A stretch of 64,000 bases of DNA from Aplectana chamaeleonis (lineage: Eukaryota > Nematoda > Chromadorea > Rhabditida > Cosmocercidae). Positions 12,036 through 22,975 of the stretch are shown piece after piece (position 1 is the first letter of the stretch; every line of letters starts with the position of its first letter). The notes under the pieces were generated by a model. The model saw only the letters and a program-made list of their open reading frames with translations. It did no database searches and had not been told where the DNA came from. The stretch is from contig JAPDOI010001550.1 in NCBI GenBank assembly GCA_029168955.1, positions 1-64,000 on the forward strand. Direction: 5' to 3'. A program made the translations under genes and the position numbers.

Positions 12036-13795
12036 TCTGCAATGCTGGCCGGATCTTCTGCGTTTTGGACGAAAAAGACGCAAAAAACGTGTCTTTTGCG
12101 TCCTTTTCTCATAACTCTGTTCAATGTGGTTCATTCTGGAATCTGAGAAAATATTTGGAATCAGCATTGGGAGCTCTTTCCCTTTTGAGCCCTTACATGT
12201 CTTACTCTGCAGAAAGGCATATAGACGTGACACAATCAATCGAGTGCGCGAAACGCGAAAGCGGAATTGTGGTCTGAGGATTGAATGTGTTTATATAACT
12301 ACTGTGTATATTCTAATGGAACATTCTGAAGGGATTTGAACTGAAATAATGAGATATAGATTTCGATTTCTCCCATTTTCAAGTATCCATACTTCGGTCA
12401 TTTCCCGGGTCACGTCCTCGGCGCAGACGATATCAATCGACGTGAGATTCGTCCAGTAACCTTTTTTGTTATCTTCCTCTAATTTAACATTGCAGCAGTT
12501 CAATTCCTTTAACTCGATTTTTCACCCCATTCAGATGTGTACAAACAGCGTTTTTTCGCCTTTTTGACACCATGGGAGACCCATCAATCGTCCTTCTCTA
12601 GGGCGCAAAACACTTGCGGTTAGAAGTGCTGTTAGTGTAGACTTCTATAAAACAGTAACAACCGGTGTGAAGGCTTTCTCCGCCTAGCGACACCCCGGTA
12701 ATCTTGGCTGAAAACAACCGCAAATTACCGCCGTCCCGTTCTCGGCTCAAGTGGAACCAAATGACCTAAGACTCTGTCAACAACCTTTTATGATCTTCTT
12801 GCAGATTTCTACAGCAGGAGATTTCGATTTTTCATTCCGTCCAGATGTGTCAAAAAGCGTTTTTGGATTTTCGACGCCCCGGGAGACCCAACAATCGTTC
12901 TTCTCTAGAGCGCAGGACATTCGTGTTTACAAGTGCATTTAGTGTAGACCAGCAACAACCGGTCTGAAGGTTCTCTACGCCTAGCTACACCCCGGTCATC
13001 TTGGCTGAAAACGACCGCAAATTACCGCCGTCCTGTTCTAGGCTCAAATGGGACCAATCGACCTGAGACTCGACCACTAATATTTATTATGATGCCCTTT
13101 CAAATAAGCATTTCAAGATCCCGATTCGGAGATTTTGTTTTTCACCTTTTTGGGATGAGCTAAAACAGCGTTTTGGGGTGCCCCGGCAGACACAGTCATC
13201 GTCCTTCGCTAGAGCGCAAAATGCCCGCTATCACAACCACGCTCAATACAGACTCTTTGAAGCAGAAGCAACCTGTCTGTAAGCATTTCCCGCCTAGCGC
13301 CTCCCTCGTGATTTTGGCTTTGAAAAACGACCCCCTATCACCAACGTTGCGTTTTCGGCTCAAATGAGACCAATCGACCTCAAACTCGAACTACAAGCTT
13401 ACTTTCTTAGACTCTTTCGTATAAGCCCTGCGGCAGCCCAATTTGGAAAACATGATTTTTCACCTCATCAGGATGTGCCAAAACAGCGTTTTCGTCCGTC
13501 TTTTTCGATTTTCGGGACACGCTATGGCCAGCCAGTGCTCTGAGACAGACAGCTACGTTGAGAGAACGCGCATCCCCGCCTTCCCGGGCTCCCAAACGCC
13601 ACTGAACGTGCGACTCACAACGCCCCTCACTCGCTGAGTTTCAATGCTCACACCCAATTGCGGCTTGCCGGCCCTTCTCGTAACTCCGTGGAGACAGGGG
13701 CAGAGATGCAGAGCTGCAAAGCGCAGAGAAGAAGAGCAGCAGGCCAGGAGCAAGCCAGCCTATCGCTTCACTTATTGATTCCTCAGAGTTCGGAC
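12036..13795. repeat. Left arm of giant inverted repeat (right arm 20,745-22,975)
   Basis: Reverse complements of many segments occur in 20,745-22,975: GACGAAAAAGACGC near 12,069, GACGATATCAATCGACGTGA near 12,427, CCTGTCTGTAAGCATTTCCC near 13,271 and GCTATGGCCAGCCA near 13,521. The right arm contains a later MITE and about 400 bases of unrelated sequence. No gene is encoded in the arm. It could be the end of a large composite element or an inverted segmental duplication. Confidence 0.85.
12510..13490. repeat. Tandem array of ~310 bp units (3 units plus a partial)
   Basis: Anchors CAGATGTGT/GGATGTGCC followed by AAACAGCG recur at about 12,532, 12,842, 13,150 and 13,471, i.e. spacings of about 310, 308 and 321. 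Each unit also has GGGAGACCCA-like, CGCCTAGC, ACCCCGGT and CTCAA(A)TG(G)GACCAA blocks in the same order. The units are well diverged from each other, so the array is old. Confidence 0.85.
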
Positions 13796-13859
13796 TGGAA
13801 TACAGGCATCTTGCCCCCGTCTCATCCCGGTAACCCTTTCCCGCAGAATTACACGTATG

Positions 13860-15913
13860 GGCTGGGATTCATGAACGCAGCCGGCTAGGTTTGGGTTTGA
13901 TTAGGGCAGCAACCCCAGCGGTAGCCAAACCGCGAAGCGGCATTCACAACCGCCCCATCGCGGTTGGGTGGCTAACTATTCCGCGGCCACGTACTTGCCA
14001 CTCAATTGACGCCGAGAATCTCGATTGGAGAAAATCAATATTGGCACTCGGGTCGGAATTTCCCTAACCCGTCCTTATTTTTATTGCACATAATTGCTAA
14101 TTTTGCTTGCTGTTTAAATTCTTATTTTTTCTACCTTGTGCTTAACCTTCTTCAATGGATCGCAGGCATTTAAGGGGATTTTCCTCAGCTTGGAAATGTT
14201 TTTTCCATTTTTAGGCTGTTCATTTTTTCCTTTTTTCAAAAAATCCTTTTTGGTTTTTTAAAAGTACATAAAGTGATGCTGCTCTCTCACGATGAGCCGC
14301 AAACCTGCTGGTGAAATGTTAACCCCCAATTTAGCTTTTTTTCTCGCATTACTAGCCTTTTCAACTTCTTTTTTTTTTCGAAAAGCCCCTCTAATTTTTT
14401 TGTGTGTTTCACATGGCTTAGGTGTTGCTGCAGGGATCATCATCGTCCTCTCAATGAGTTTTTGGCTTCAAGTTCTCCGTTTGTCGTTTGAGTTCCGAGT
14501 TTATCCATCTCTTTTTTTGTCTAAGAATCCCTTTTTTGTTTTTTTTTCTTTGTCATTCTCTTACAAGCTTACTGTCGCTCACAACAGGAGAGAACTAAAA
14601 CGACTCCTTAGAAAAATCTTATGGAAAAAGCTCAAAATGCAAGGGAAAAACAGAAGTTTGAACTAAAAACATCGAGAAAACCCAGGTTGATCACAGAACC
14701 ATGTAAAAAACATTAAAGGCAGAGTTCGCGATAAAAACGATTTTTGAGCTCTCTTCATGAAAATGTAGATTTGATCATCACAAAAGTAAAAATTAGTGAA
14801 AAACCCCGGAATTTCGCGGGAAAAACGCTCAAAAACAAAGTATAACGGCTAATTACTGGTGTCGGCCGGCCCCCTAATTAACGAGATTTTCGTTAACGCT
14901 TGTTTATCTGCCTTTTGTTTTGCTGTTTATGTAGTCAGTAGTCTCCAGAAGTGCTCATAAATTACTTTAAAAGCAAAACAAAAGCTAACAAAACAGGCTT
15001 TTCTAGAAATCCCGATAATTGGAGGCGGGAGGACACCAGGCAATAACTTGTTCCTGAGCGTTTTTTATCCAATTTTTTACTTATTGTCACTTTTGTGATG
15101 CCAAGATCTACCTTTTCATGGGGATAGCACAACAACCGATTTTCTCGCGAACCCTGCCTTTAACATTAGAAATCCAAGTGGGCGCTTCGGAAAAAAAAAA
15201 GTAGAAGAAAACGTTGTAAATGCGAAAAAACCAGATCATGCATCACAGTACCAAACCAAGTTAGGGTTTTCCAACAGAAAAATAACGAAAACGTGTACGA
15301 AAAGTGCTGTTAAAGAATTCTGAGGGAAAAATGAGGGAATTCAGAGCCGAAATGGGAAAGAAACCCAGCGAAGAGCCTGTGGCTGCTCGGTAAATGGTCA
15401 GCGAACGGAAGACAAGAATTAGGAACAAAAAGTGGAGGCAAAAAGAACAACAACGTGCTATAAAATAAAGAAGAGGGCGAGAGAAGGGAGGACAGGCATA
15501 CAGATTTTAGTTAGCCATGGGCAACATACATAAAACTTACAGATGAGGTTGATGATTCTGAGAATTTTCGTTGTTATCGAAAGGAACACATTATGGCTAG
15601 AGGGCCTATAATGTGGCAGTCAATAACGGCGGCATGCCTGTATTTTCAGCTTGCCTCAAAGATATCAAGTTTTTATGCGTATTCGCAAAAGGTGCGTTTC
15701 CTCAGTGTTGTGCACTAATACAGCACACCATCAATTCGACGACTAACAATAAGCCGCAAAACCGCTGCTAACCGCGGTTAACCGCAGCTCCGAGGTGCGG
15801 TTACGCGTAGCCCAATCGTAGCCCAGCCGTAACCAAACCGGATTTTTCGCGGATGCCGGTTTCCTCCGCTAGCCCAGCCGTAACCGTGGTTCGCCTTTCA
15901 TGAATCCCAGCCA
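13860..15913. mobile_element. Putative ~2 kb TIR element with nested TTAA MITE
   Basis: A perfect 16 bp inverted pair, GGCTGGGATTCATGAA at 13,860 and its complement ending at 15,913, brackets a region whose two subterminal parts are both rich in AACCGC, GCGGTT and GGGCTA(G)C words. ATG adjoins each end, but no convincing target duplication longer than 3 bp is seen. The hydrophobic open frame at 14,292-14,666 has no recognised family. The boundaries are tentative. Confidence 0.45.
14717..15159. mobile_element. TTAA-target MITE, AGGCAGAGTTCGCG subfamily
   Basis: Starts AGGCAGAGTTCGCG and ends in CGCGAACCCTGCCT, nearly its complement, between TTAA at 14,713-14,716 and 15,160-15,163. TTAA duplications are the hallmark of piggyBac-type transposition; palindromic TTAA MITEs are known from nematodes. 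It encodes nothing recognisable. Confidence 0.85.
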
Positions 15914-16280
15914 TGATGTCTCTCGCCTGGCGGCCGGCCGACCATCCACTCATATCGCAGCGCGTGTGACAGGCGCACCCAACAGAACACAGTGGAGTTG
16001 ATTTCGAGCGTGGCTGCACTTTGACTCAAAAATACATAAATGCAGTGTATAACAGTGATGCAAGTGTTAGAATGCTGCGTACTACTTGAAGTTACGAGTA
16101 CTTGTATACAGTTCAAGGGTATTTAGTGATCCTAAACTGTCTTCAGATGAAGGTCACGTTTGCTGGACATTTTTCCAAATAGCTTCAAAACCTTACATGT
16201 GTCCAATCCGAGGTCCTCGGAGACCGGCTACGGGGCCGCCGGTGTCTCCTTGTGAATCCGAAATTGGGCCGCGCGATTCA
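15914..16280. other. No recognised feature
   Basis: About 370 bases between the putative TIR element and the hAT-like element. No gene or repeat was recognised. The last eight bases before 16,289 (ACTTACAC) are the left target duplication of the hAT-like element. Confidence 0.6.
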
Positions 16281-17269
16281 ACTTACACCAGGGCTGTGCG
16301 TAATTACGAATTACGGTTTACGATTTACGAATTACGGGCGTTTTTGGCAAATTTTTTACGATTTACGATTTACGAAATTTGGGCCGAAAAACGTAACGAA
16401 TCGTAACAAATCGTAATGAAACGCGGTTAAATGAGCAATGCAAATCTGCGGTCTAGTACAAATATAAATCTAACACTTTCAATACAACACAACTTCAACA
16501 CACACTCCTAATATTTTATTCCTCTTCAAAATCTAAATTTTCGGTGAACCCGTACCCTTGCATGCCCGGCCGGTCGAAGTCAGCAGTAGGTCAGCCATGG
16601 GGAACTATAATTGTTGTTAACGAACTTAAGGTATGATTAATCGCTACCCTTCTCACTCTAACGGACCCAAACTTATTAATTGGTTCCAACCTTTCCTTGC
16701 CCCGAGCCGAGCCAGGTCGGGGGCGTCAGAGATATTTACTTCCACGAAATACTATTGACAATTGGTGAACACCAGAGACGCAGACCTTTGGTGAAGCCGC
16801 AGTCCATATCGGACCAAAATTTCAGTCCACAGTTGCAGACAACCGCTGTTGCAACACGTACTGCAAACAGAGTCATGCTGTGACCGCGAGGTCCTGACAT
16901 GATCTATATTCGTTCCAGCACCACTATCTTCTAGCTCTCTGTGAACTTCTAAAGCGGTCGTCTGCAACTGCGCACAGCAATTCCATTCCAATATAAATAG
17001 ACAGTAAATATAGGGCTCGGCTCTAAGGGCTTGGCTGGCTCATGGAGCAAATAAGGGTTGGAACCCAATACATATACACTTCGTTGAAGAATTTTGCGGA
17101 GACTTCGAAAACAACCTTCCCCACGCATCCATCTTTAGCGGGTAAAAGGATACAAGCGAAAAAAGTGGAACTTCGTGAATTCAAATCTGCCGGAGAATCG
17201 GGAAATTTTTTTTCTAACCTGAAAACATTATTTGAGGGAGACGCTACCACATTGACCCTTTAATAGTTT

Positions 17270-18297
17270 CCATATTTAAGCTGATTCGCGAAAAAAGACG
17301 GTCTCCGAGTACCCCAGAAATTTGAAAGTTCCGGTGTGATTGTGGTGCGCGCGAAGCGCGCACCAGATTTGGTTTTGAATCGGCCCCGCGCGCAACCCCT
17401 TTTTCGAAATCTCAGTTGAGAGTGAACGTAGGAATTAGAGCTAAATTGCATTAAAAAGAGCTCAAAAAGTTGGTGTATGTACCCAGAAACGGTTTAGAAC
17501 GGTTCACGGGTTTTCGAGTAAAAATTGAAAGAGCGCGCGTTTTTGTTGTTAATCTCCTTTTTTTCAGACGGCGTACACGATCTTGTTGGTACACTTAAAA
17601 TTGAGCTAGGGAGCTCATTTTTGGACAGGAGGCTGAAAATGGATGCAGGTCGCTCCTATTCCATTTTGAACTTGATACCTCAACTTCGAAGGGTACCTCA
17701 AAATCGTGGGTTTATATACTAAATTAGCCGTGGAGCACGAAAACTGTTTTTTTCTGCTACGGCTGTGGAGACCGGGGTGCGTGGGTGAATCTGCAGCCAA
17801 TCAACACAGGTCGTCGGAGATAAGTAGTGAACTTGTCCGAATCCGTACTCATGACACGTCATCGATCGATAATCAATATTATCGACTTTCGCGCTTTTTG
17901 CACAAAATGCGGCGAGGAGTGGTGATTGCTGATGGGATTGGTTTTGTTGGTTGGAGAATTTTGCTAATCAGTCATCGATAAATAGTGATCAATAATATTG
18001 ATTTTTTCGCCTTTTGCACAAAATGCCGCAACGATTTTCGATTGTTGATGGCTCTAAGTCACATGTTTGGGAAATTCTTCTCATCATGCAAAACCGAACA
18101 GTATCGATCAATGATATCGATTTTTCCCATGTTGCACAAAATGCGGCAATGAGTGGTATCTTTTATGGTTTTGGGTAATAAGTTTCAAAAATTGTACTCA
18201 TTCGACAATCTCGTTATTAGATGTTTCATCATTCCGAAATGGAAATCGTTGAGCAAAATTCAAGTCGGAAAGGGAACCTTCGGGAAAAATATGTGAA
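17270..18297. repeat. Dispersed repeat with GAA-loop hairpin; inverted match to 28,695-29,640
   Basis: The reverse complement matches 28,695-29,640 throughout (ACGATCTTGTTGG is variant, GAGGCTGAAAATGGATGCAG, TTAGCCGTGGAGCACGAAAA). Part also matches 27,798-28,181 inverted and 44,620-45,060 directly. From 17,880 it contains about three diverged ~120 bp units, each with TGCACAAAATGC(G/C)GC. A CTTTTTTTCAG-like tract at about 17,555 resembles a nematode 3' splice site and recurs near 44,900, but no exon structure could be supported. Confidence 0.8.
17344..17364. other. Perfect hairpin, 9 bp stem, GAA loop
   Basis: Stem GGTGCGCGC and its exact complement enclose the loop GAA. It is followed by AGATTTGGTTTTGA. 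The same arrangement with a different but still perfect stem occurs at 44,679, 47,177 and 50,227. Confidence 0.85.
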
Positions 18298-19076
18298 ATT
18301 TCTGAAAATTTAGCTTCCTGGCAAAAGTAACGATTTGGTAAGGATAAAAAAAATGTCTTGAAATATCTTAAGAAAATGATTTGGCGTAAAATAGCCTGGA
18401 AAAATGAAAAAGCTACGAAATGAAGTGAAATAACCAAAAATATGATTTGGTGGTCGATCATTTCACAATTTTCTCCATTAAACTTATTAAAACGAAATCA
18501 AGCGCGCAACGGAAATATTAAACCATTTTTGAAAGCTGTAATAAGGGAATCAGCATAGATCAAGTTACTGTGCTTCTTCGGGCCAAATTCCGGTCCGCAA
18601 TTGCGTCTCGACACGCTTTGCGGCCGCGCGCATTCGAGTCGGAAGAGTTACCAGCGCCGCAGCCGCCGATCTGTTGACTCTATGTTGGTATTAGTAACTG
18701 GAAAGTAAACAAATTGGAGAAAACTGTTGTATAAAAAAGCCACTTCGAGTCGGCTTTGGCGCTGGAAACTCGACTGACTCGAGCGTGTGCGGCCGAAAAG
18801 CGTGTCTAGACGCAATCGCGGACCGGAATTTGGTCCAGATAAGCACAGTATGCGAACCCATTCCATATCGTGCTTGATTTTGTTTTGATAAGTTTAATGG
18901 AGAAAAATTGTGAAACGATCGACCACCAAATCATATTTTTGGTTATTTCCACTTCATTTCGTAGCTTTTTATTTTTCCAGGCTATTTTACGCCAAATCAT
19001 TTTCTTAAGATATCTCAAGACATTTTTTATCCTTACCAAATCGTTACTTTTGCCAGGAAGCTAAATTTTCAGAAAT
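18298..19076. mobile_element. Palindromic element, TTTCTGAAAATTTAG-terminus family, copy 1
   Basis: Arms of about 215 bp (18,298-18,513 and 18,864-19,076) are inverted copies: TTTCTGAAAATTTAGCTTCC outward, TTTGGCGTAAAATAGCCTGG and TTGGTGGTCGAT inward. A TA MITE (18,568-18,848) sits in the loop. Relatives are at 27,221, 28,182, 46,744 and 56,397. No coding capacity. Confidence 0.85.
18568..18848. mobile_element. TA-target MITE, TTATCTGG-terminus family, copy 2
   Basis: Ends CTGTGCTT and AAGCACAG flanked by TA (18,566-18,567 and 18,849-18,850), with inner inverted repeats through CAAATTCCGGTCCGC. The related palindrome at 28,182-28,694 reads through the equivalent site with one TA (near 28,432), so the insertion is demonstrated within the window. 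Homologous to 765-1,033. Confidence 0.9.
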
Positions 19077-19089
19077 CCTGATCTCGTTT

Positions 19090-19475
19090 TGAAAAATGTC
19101 GAATATTATTCTGAATATTCCAATAGGATTCAAGTATTCGAATAGTTGGCTGACTTTTTCGAATGTATTCATTAATTCGAGATTTTTTAAAGGGCTTATT
19201 CGAATGTATTCATTTATTCCGGGATTTTCAAAACGCACTATTCGAATGCCTTCATTTTTTCTGGGTTGTTTAAAGGCCTTAGTCGAATGTATTCATTCAT
19301 TCATTCGGGAATTTTTTAAAGGTCTTATTCGAATGCGTTAATTTATTCGGGGATTTTTAAAAAGCATTATTCGAATGTATTCATTTATTCGGAAATTTTT
19401 AAAAGGCCTTACTCGAATGTATTCATTTATTCGGCATTTTTTAAAAGACCGCAATCGAATTATTTATTCATTCGT
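19090..19475. repeat. AT-rich minisatellite, about 42 bp unit, about 8 units
   Basis: Units of 41-46 bp begin GAATGTATTCATTTATTC and carry a TTTTTAAA(A)GG block about 25 bases in. The cleanest units are exactly 42 bp. The open frame through it is incidental. Confidence 0.9.
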
Positions 19476-19850
19476 AAACTGGGGTAGAATGTCCATGTAT
19501 AGTCTCCACCCCCAACAAACTCACGCTTATGTGGAGGAACGCTTATAACTCCGTTCAGAGCAACACTACAAATATAGAGAGCAGACTCGTTTTCTGCTTC
19601 AAGAAGTGGTTTTGTAAATGTATATCCCCTTCGAGATGGCCACCTTATCAGAGCATCTTTCCTTAAAAGAATAAGGCTAAAACTATCCAACCGTAAATTT
19701 TTTCTCATCACAGTGTTGCCCTCCTTGGCTTCAACTGAACTGTGTTTGGTAGAGCGATGATTCCCTATGCTTTCGTTTTCAAAAGTTGGGCGAAACTTGG
19801 CACAGGTGTGGTACTTGAATAAACTTACGAGTTTCCATTTTGTCTATTAA
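19476..19850. other. No recognised feature
   Basis: About 370 bases inside the hAT-like element between the minisatellite and the TTAA MITE. No gene or repeat was recognised. Confidence 0.55.
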
Positions 19851-20432
19851 AGGCATCGTACACGATGAAAACCATATTTGGGTTTATGCGGTCATTCGGA
19901 CTAGTGGGTCACGACACTGTCACCCAGAAAGTTTGACGTTCCAAAATCGCCTCTGAATGAAGATTAGCTTACCTCAAAACGGCTTCCTGGGTTTGGGGTC
20001 GATCCGTTGTTACAAGGAACGAAACTCCGTGGTTGCTGCCGGCGGGCGCGCCTTGACGTGTCGTAGGGTGCAATGTACACGCCAGTCGATTCCGCATACG
20101 GCATCGATCGGAAGTAGCTGGCGGTGATGGACGCAGCAGGTTGGTAAGCCATTTTAATTCCGTTGAAGTCGTAGTTGAGCGGCATCATCGGTGAATTGCT
20201 TCCAACGCTGCGCCAAGAAACGAAGCGTACAACTGTTCCTTTCATTCTCCGCGCAACTATCCCAAGTTGATGTCGGCGCGAAATCCAAATTTGCGATGAA
20301 CTTTTTAAATATGGGTTTTTCTTTAAAAGTTGACGTTTTTGAGGGGCCTTTTGCTACCGTTAGTCACTATAGGGATAGTACAACACGAAAACCTCAAAAC
20401 CCCAAATATGGTTTTCATCGTGTACGATGCCT
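19851..20432. mobile_element. TTAA-target MITE, AGGCATCGTACACGATG subfamily, copy 1
   Basis: Begins AGGCATCGTACACGATGAAA and ends with the complement, between TTAA at 19,847-19,850 and 20,433-20,436. The interior matches 47,384-47,769, including CTCCGTGGT(T/C)GCTGCCGGCG and CGTCGTAGGG, but is about 200 bases longer. No transposase. Confidence 0.9.
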
Positions 20433-21479
20433 TTAAAGTCGTTCCTATACCACGTATGTGTACTGAATATTTATTCAAGTGCTGCTCAAAAAATGTCACT
20501 TTGAAACCCAACCTCCATCCTACTTCGATATAGAAACATCTCATCACTGAAATGCTACGATGTTTCCACATTGAATGAGGTTTGGGTCATGCGTGGGCTT
20601 ATTACTCATTATCAGTTACGATTTACGAATTACGATTTACGAATTACGAGGAATTTCAAAAATTACGATTTACGATTTACGAAATTTAAAAATTCAGTTA
20701 CGCACAGCCCTGACTTACACCGCTCACACTCACATTGCCTCACTATGACGAATCGATAAGTGAGGCGACATGCCGGCTTGCTCTCGGTCTGTTCCTCTTC
20801 TTCTCTGCGCTCTGCATCTCTACTCTGTCTCTACCGCGAGACGAGAAGGGCCGTCAAGTTGTAGTGAGGATGAAAATTTAAACTCCACGACTAAGGGGCG
20901 TTGGTAAGCGTCCGTTCAGTGCCGTTCGGGAGCGAAGAACAGCGAGGGCGCTTGTTCTCTAGAAATAACACTGTTTCAGTGCCTTGGCTGGCCATAGCGT
21001 CTCGAAAATAAAAGTTTGGCATGGGGTGGATAACAGTCGAGAAGGGAATACGGCAGCTTCTTACAATGGCGATTCGATCCTCGAATTGCGTGAAACGCTG
21101 AGGAGATCCGAACAAGTTTTCAAAAATGTGTAATTAAGAAGCATTACTGCAAAAGAAAAAAATCTTGCAGGACGCGCCGAAATATTATAACCCGAAAAAG
21201 GGCCGTAGCCACGAAGAAAAGCCATCGAGATCGAGAGCCATCGAGATCTCAACAATTTCAGATTGACATCGCGCTCAAGATAGACATAAACGTGTTCCCA
21301 GAAACAAACAATCAGTTGGAGAAAGTTGCCAGAGAAATTTGAAATTTTGATCTCGATGCCCTCTGTTTGCCCGCATCGCTTCGCAGTGCCGGGTTCCGAA
21401 GTCCAAAAAATCAAGTCTTGGGTGAGGGTGGTCTAAGCTGAGGAACGGATAAGGCGTTGCCAGGAGCCCGAACGGATCG

Positions 21480-22010
21480 AAAAGATTTGAGGTCGTCTTC
21501 GAAGCCAAAATCACGGGTGAGCCGCTAGGCGGGAAATGCCTACAGACAGGTTGCTTCAAAAGAGTCTATATTGAGCGCGGTTGTGATAGCGGGCATTTTG
21601 TGCCCGAGCGAAGGACGATGATTGTGTCTACCGGGGCGCCAAACAGGTCTAAAACGCTGTTTTAGCTCATCCCAAAAGGTGAAAAACAAAACCTCCGAAT
21701 CGGGATCTTGAAATGCTTATTTGAAAGGGCATCAGAAAAGAAAATTGGTGGTCGAGTCTCAGGTCGATTGGTCCCATTTGAGCCGAGAACAGGACGGCGG
21801 TAATTTGCGGTCGTTTTCAGCCAAGATGACCGGGGTGTAGCTAGGCGTGGAAAGCCTTCACACCGGTTGTTACTGTTTTATAGGAGTCTACACTAACAGC
21901 ACTTCTAACCGCAAGTGTTTTGCGCCCTAGAGAAGGACGATTGATGGGTCTCCCATGGTGTCAAAAAGGCGAAAAAACTCTGTTTGGACACATCTGAATG
22001 GGGTGAAAAA
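21480..22010. repeat. Two ~310 bp units in the right arm, one chimeric
   Basis: Inverted counterparts of the 12,510-13,490 units. The unit nearest 21,700 joins a part closest to unit 2 of the left arm (GGTCGTTTTCAGCCAAGATG, ACCGGGGTGTAGCTAGGCG) to a part closest to unit 1 (CACACCGGTTGTTACTGTTT, TCTCCCATGGTGTC). One repeat fewer is present than in the left arm. Confidence 0.75.
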
Positions 22011-22114
22011 TCGAGTTAAAGGAATTGAACTGCTGCAATGTTAAATTAGAGGAAGATAACAAAAAAAAAGGTTACTGGCCGAGTCTCACGTCGATTGATA
22101 TCGTCTGCGCTTAA

Positions 22115-22598
22115 AGGCACAGAACACCCAAAAAATAAGTTCTCGAATTTGATGCTTATCTTGAAGACAGTCACACGCTGATCACAGTGGTATCTCTGAA
22201 ATCGTCCAGGACCCCCTATGAACAGAGTTAGGGCTCTTCAAAGATGCCTAGATTTTGAGGGTGAAAAATTGGTGGACGAGGTGTCTCAGGCCTGTATTTC
22301 TCTTCATTCGCAATCGGTGCGCGAGAGTGAGCCAGGATAAGGAGACAGCCCGGCAATGGACTGAAGAACGACGACTTGTTGGAATTCATCCAACCATCGA
22401 GCCGCTATCGAGTTCGAAAATCTGCTAGGGGGTCGGGCCTGTGGTGGTGAGAGAAGGGGGTCGGGCCTGTGGTGGTCGCTTATATCTCGCCTATTTGGAG
22501 GAATTGAGATCTCGCATTTGGCACGTATTATACAGGAGGGGTCTACTACACAATTACATGAAAATCTAAAAATTCATATCTGAGGGTGTACTGTGCCT
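22115..22598. mobile_element. TTAA-target MITE, AGGCACAG subfamily
   Basis: Begins AGGCACAGAACACCC and ends GTACTGTGCCT between TTAA at 22,111-22,114 and 22,599-22,602. It splits sequence that is continuous in the opposite arm near 12,420 (GTCTGCGC then GACGTGACCC in complement), where the four intervening bases are now CGAG. No coding capacity. Confidence 0.85.
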
Positions 22599-22975
22599 TT
22601 AAGACGTGACCCGGGAAATGACCGAAATACTTGAAAATGGGAGAAATCGAAATTTATATCTCATTAATTTAGTCAAAATCCCTTCAGAATGTTCCACTAG
22701 AATATACACAGTAGTTATATAAACACATTCAATCCTCCAACCACAATTCCGCCTTCGCGTTTCGCGCACTCGATTGATTGCCTATATGCCTTGTTGCAGA
22801 GTAAGACATGTGAGGGCTCAAAAGGAAGAGCTCCCAATGCTGATTCCGAATATCTCCTTAGATTCCAGAATGGACCACATTGAACAGAGTTATGAGAAAA
22901 GGACGCAAAAGACGCGTTTTTCGGTCTTTTTCATCCGAAACGCAAAATATAAGGCCTGTATTGTAGCTTTGAAGA

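Larger units (their letters stand above)
16289..20712. mobile_element. hAT-like composite element, 4.4 kb, perfect 8 bp target duplication
   Basis: The left end is CAGGGCTGTGCGTAA and the right end is its complement, finishing CGCACAGCCCTG at 20,712. The same 8 bp, ACTTACAC, sits at 16,281-16,288 and 20,713-20,720. Both subterminal regions contain runs of GATTTACGAATTACG-type words (16,301-16,375 and 20,617-20,680). CAGGG ends with 8 bp duplications point to the hAT superfamily. No transposase is visible. Most of the interior is other repeats: 17,270-19,076, a minisatellite at 19,090-19,475 and a TTAA MITE at 19,851-20,432. The part 16,440-17,270 holds nothing I recognise. Confidence 0.85.
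20745..22975. repeat. Right arm of giant inverted repeat (left arm 12,036-13,795)
   Basis: Reverse complement of the left arm, e.g. GGGAAATGCCTACAGACAGG near 21,532, TGGTGTCAAAAAGGCGAAAA near 21,956 and GAAAAGGACGCAAAAGACG near 22,896. It is interrupted by about 400 unrelated bases (about 21,060-21,480) and by a TTAA MITE at 22,115-22,598, opposite an uninterrupted site near 12,420 in the left arm. Confidence 0.85.

Noticed and set aside
14292..14666. 124-codon hydrophobic frame
   Set aside because: T-rich DNA gives Phe/Leu-rich products by chance; no start context, homologue or conserved copy was recognised.
17540..17580. Intron/exon junction at a TTTTTTTCAG tract
   Set aside because: It resembles the nematode 3' splice site, but no downstream frame is conserved between the copies at 17,560, 29,430 and 44,910.
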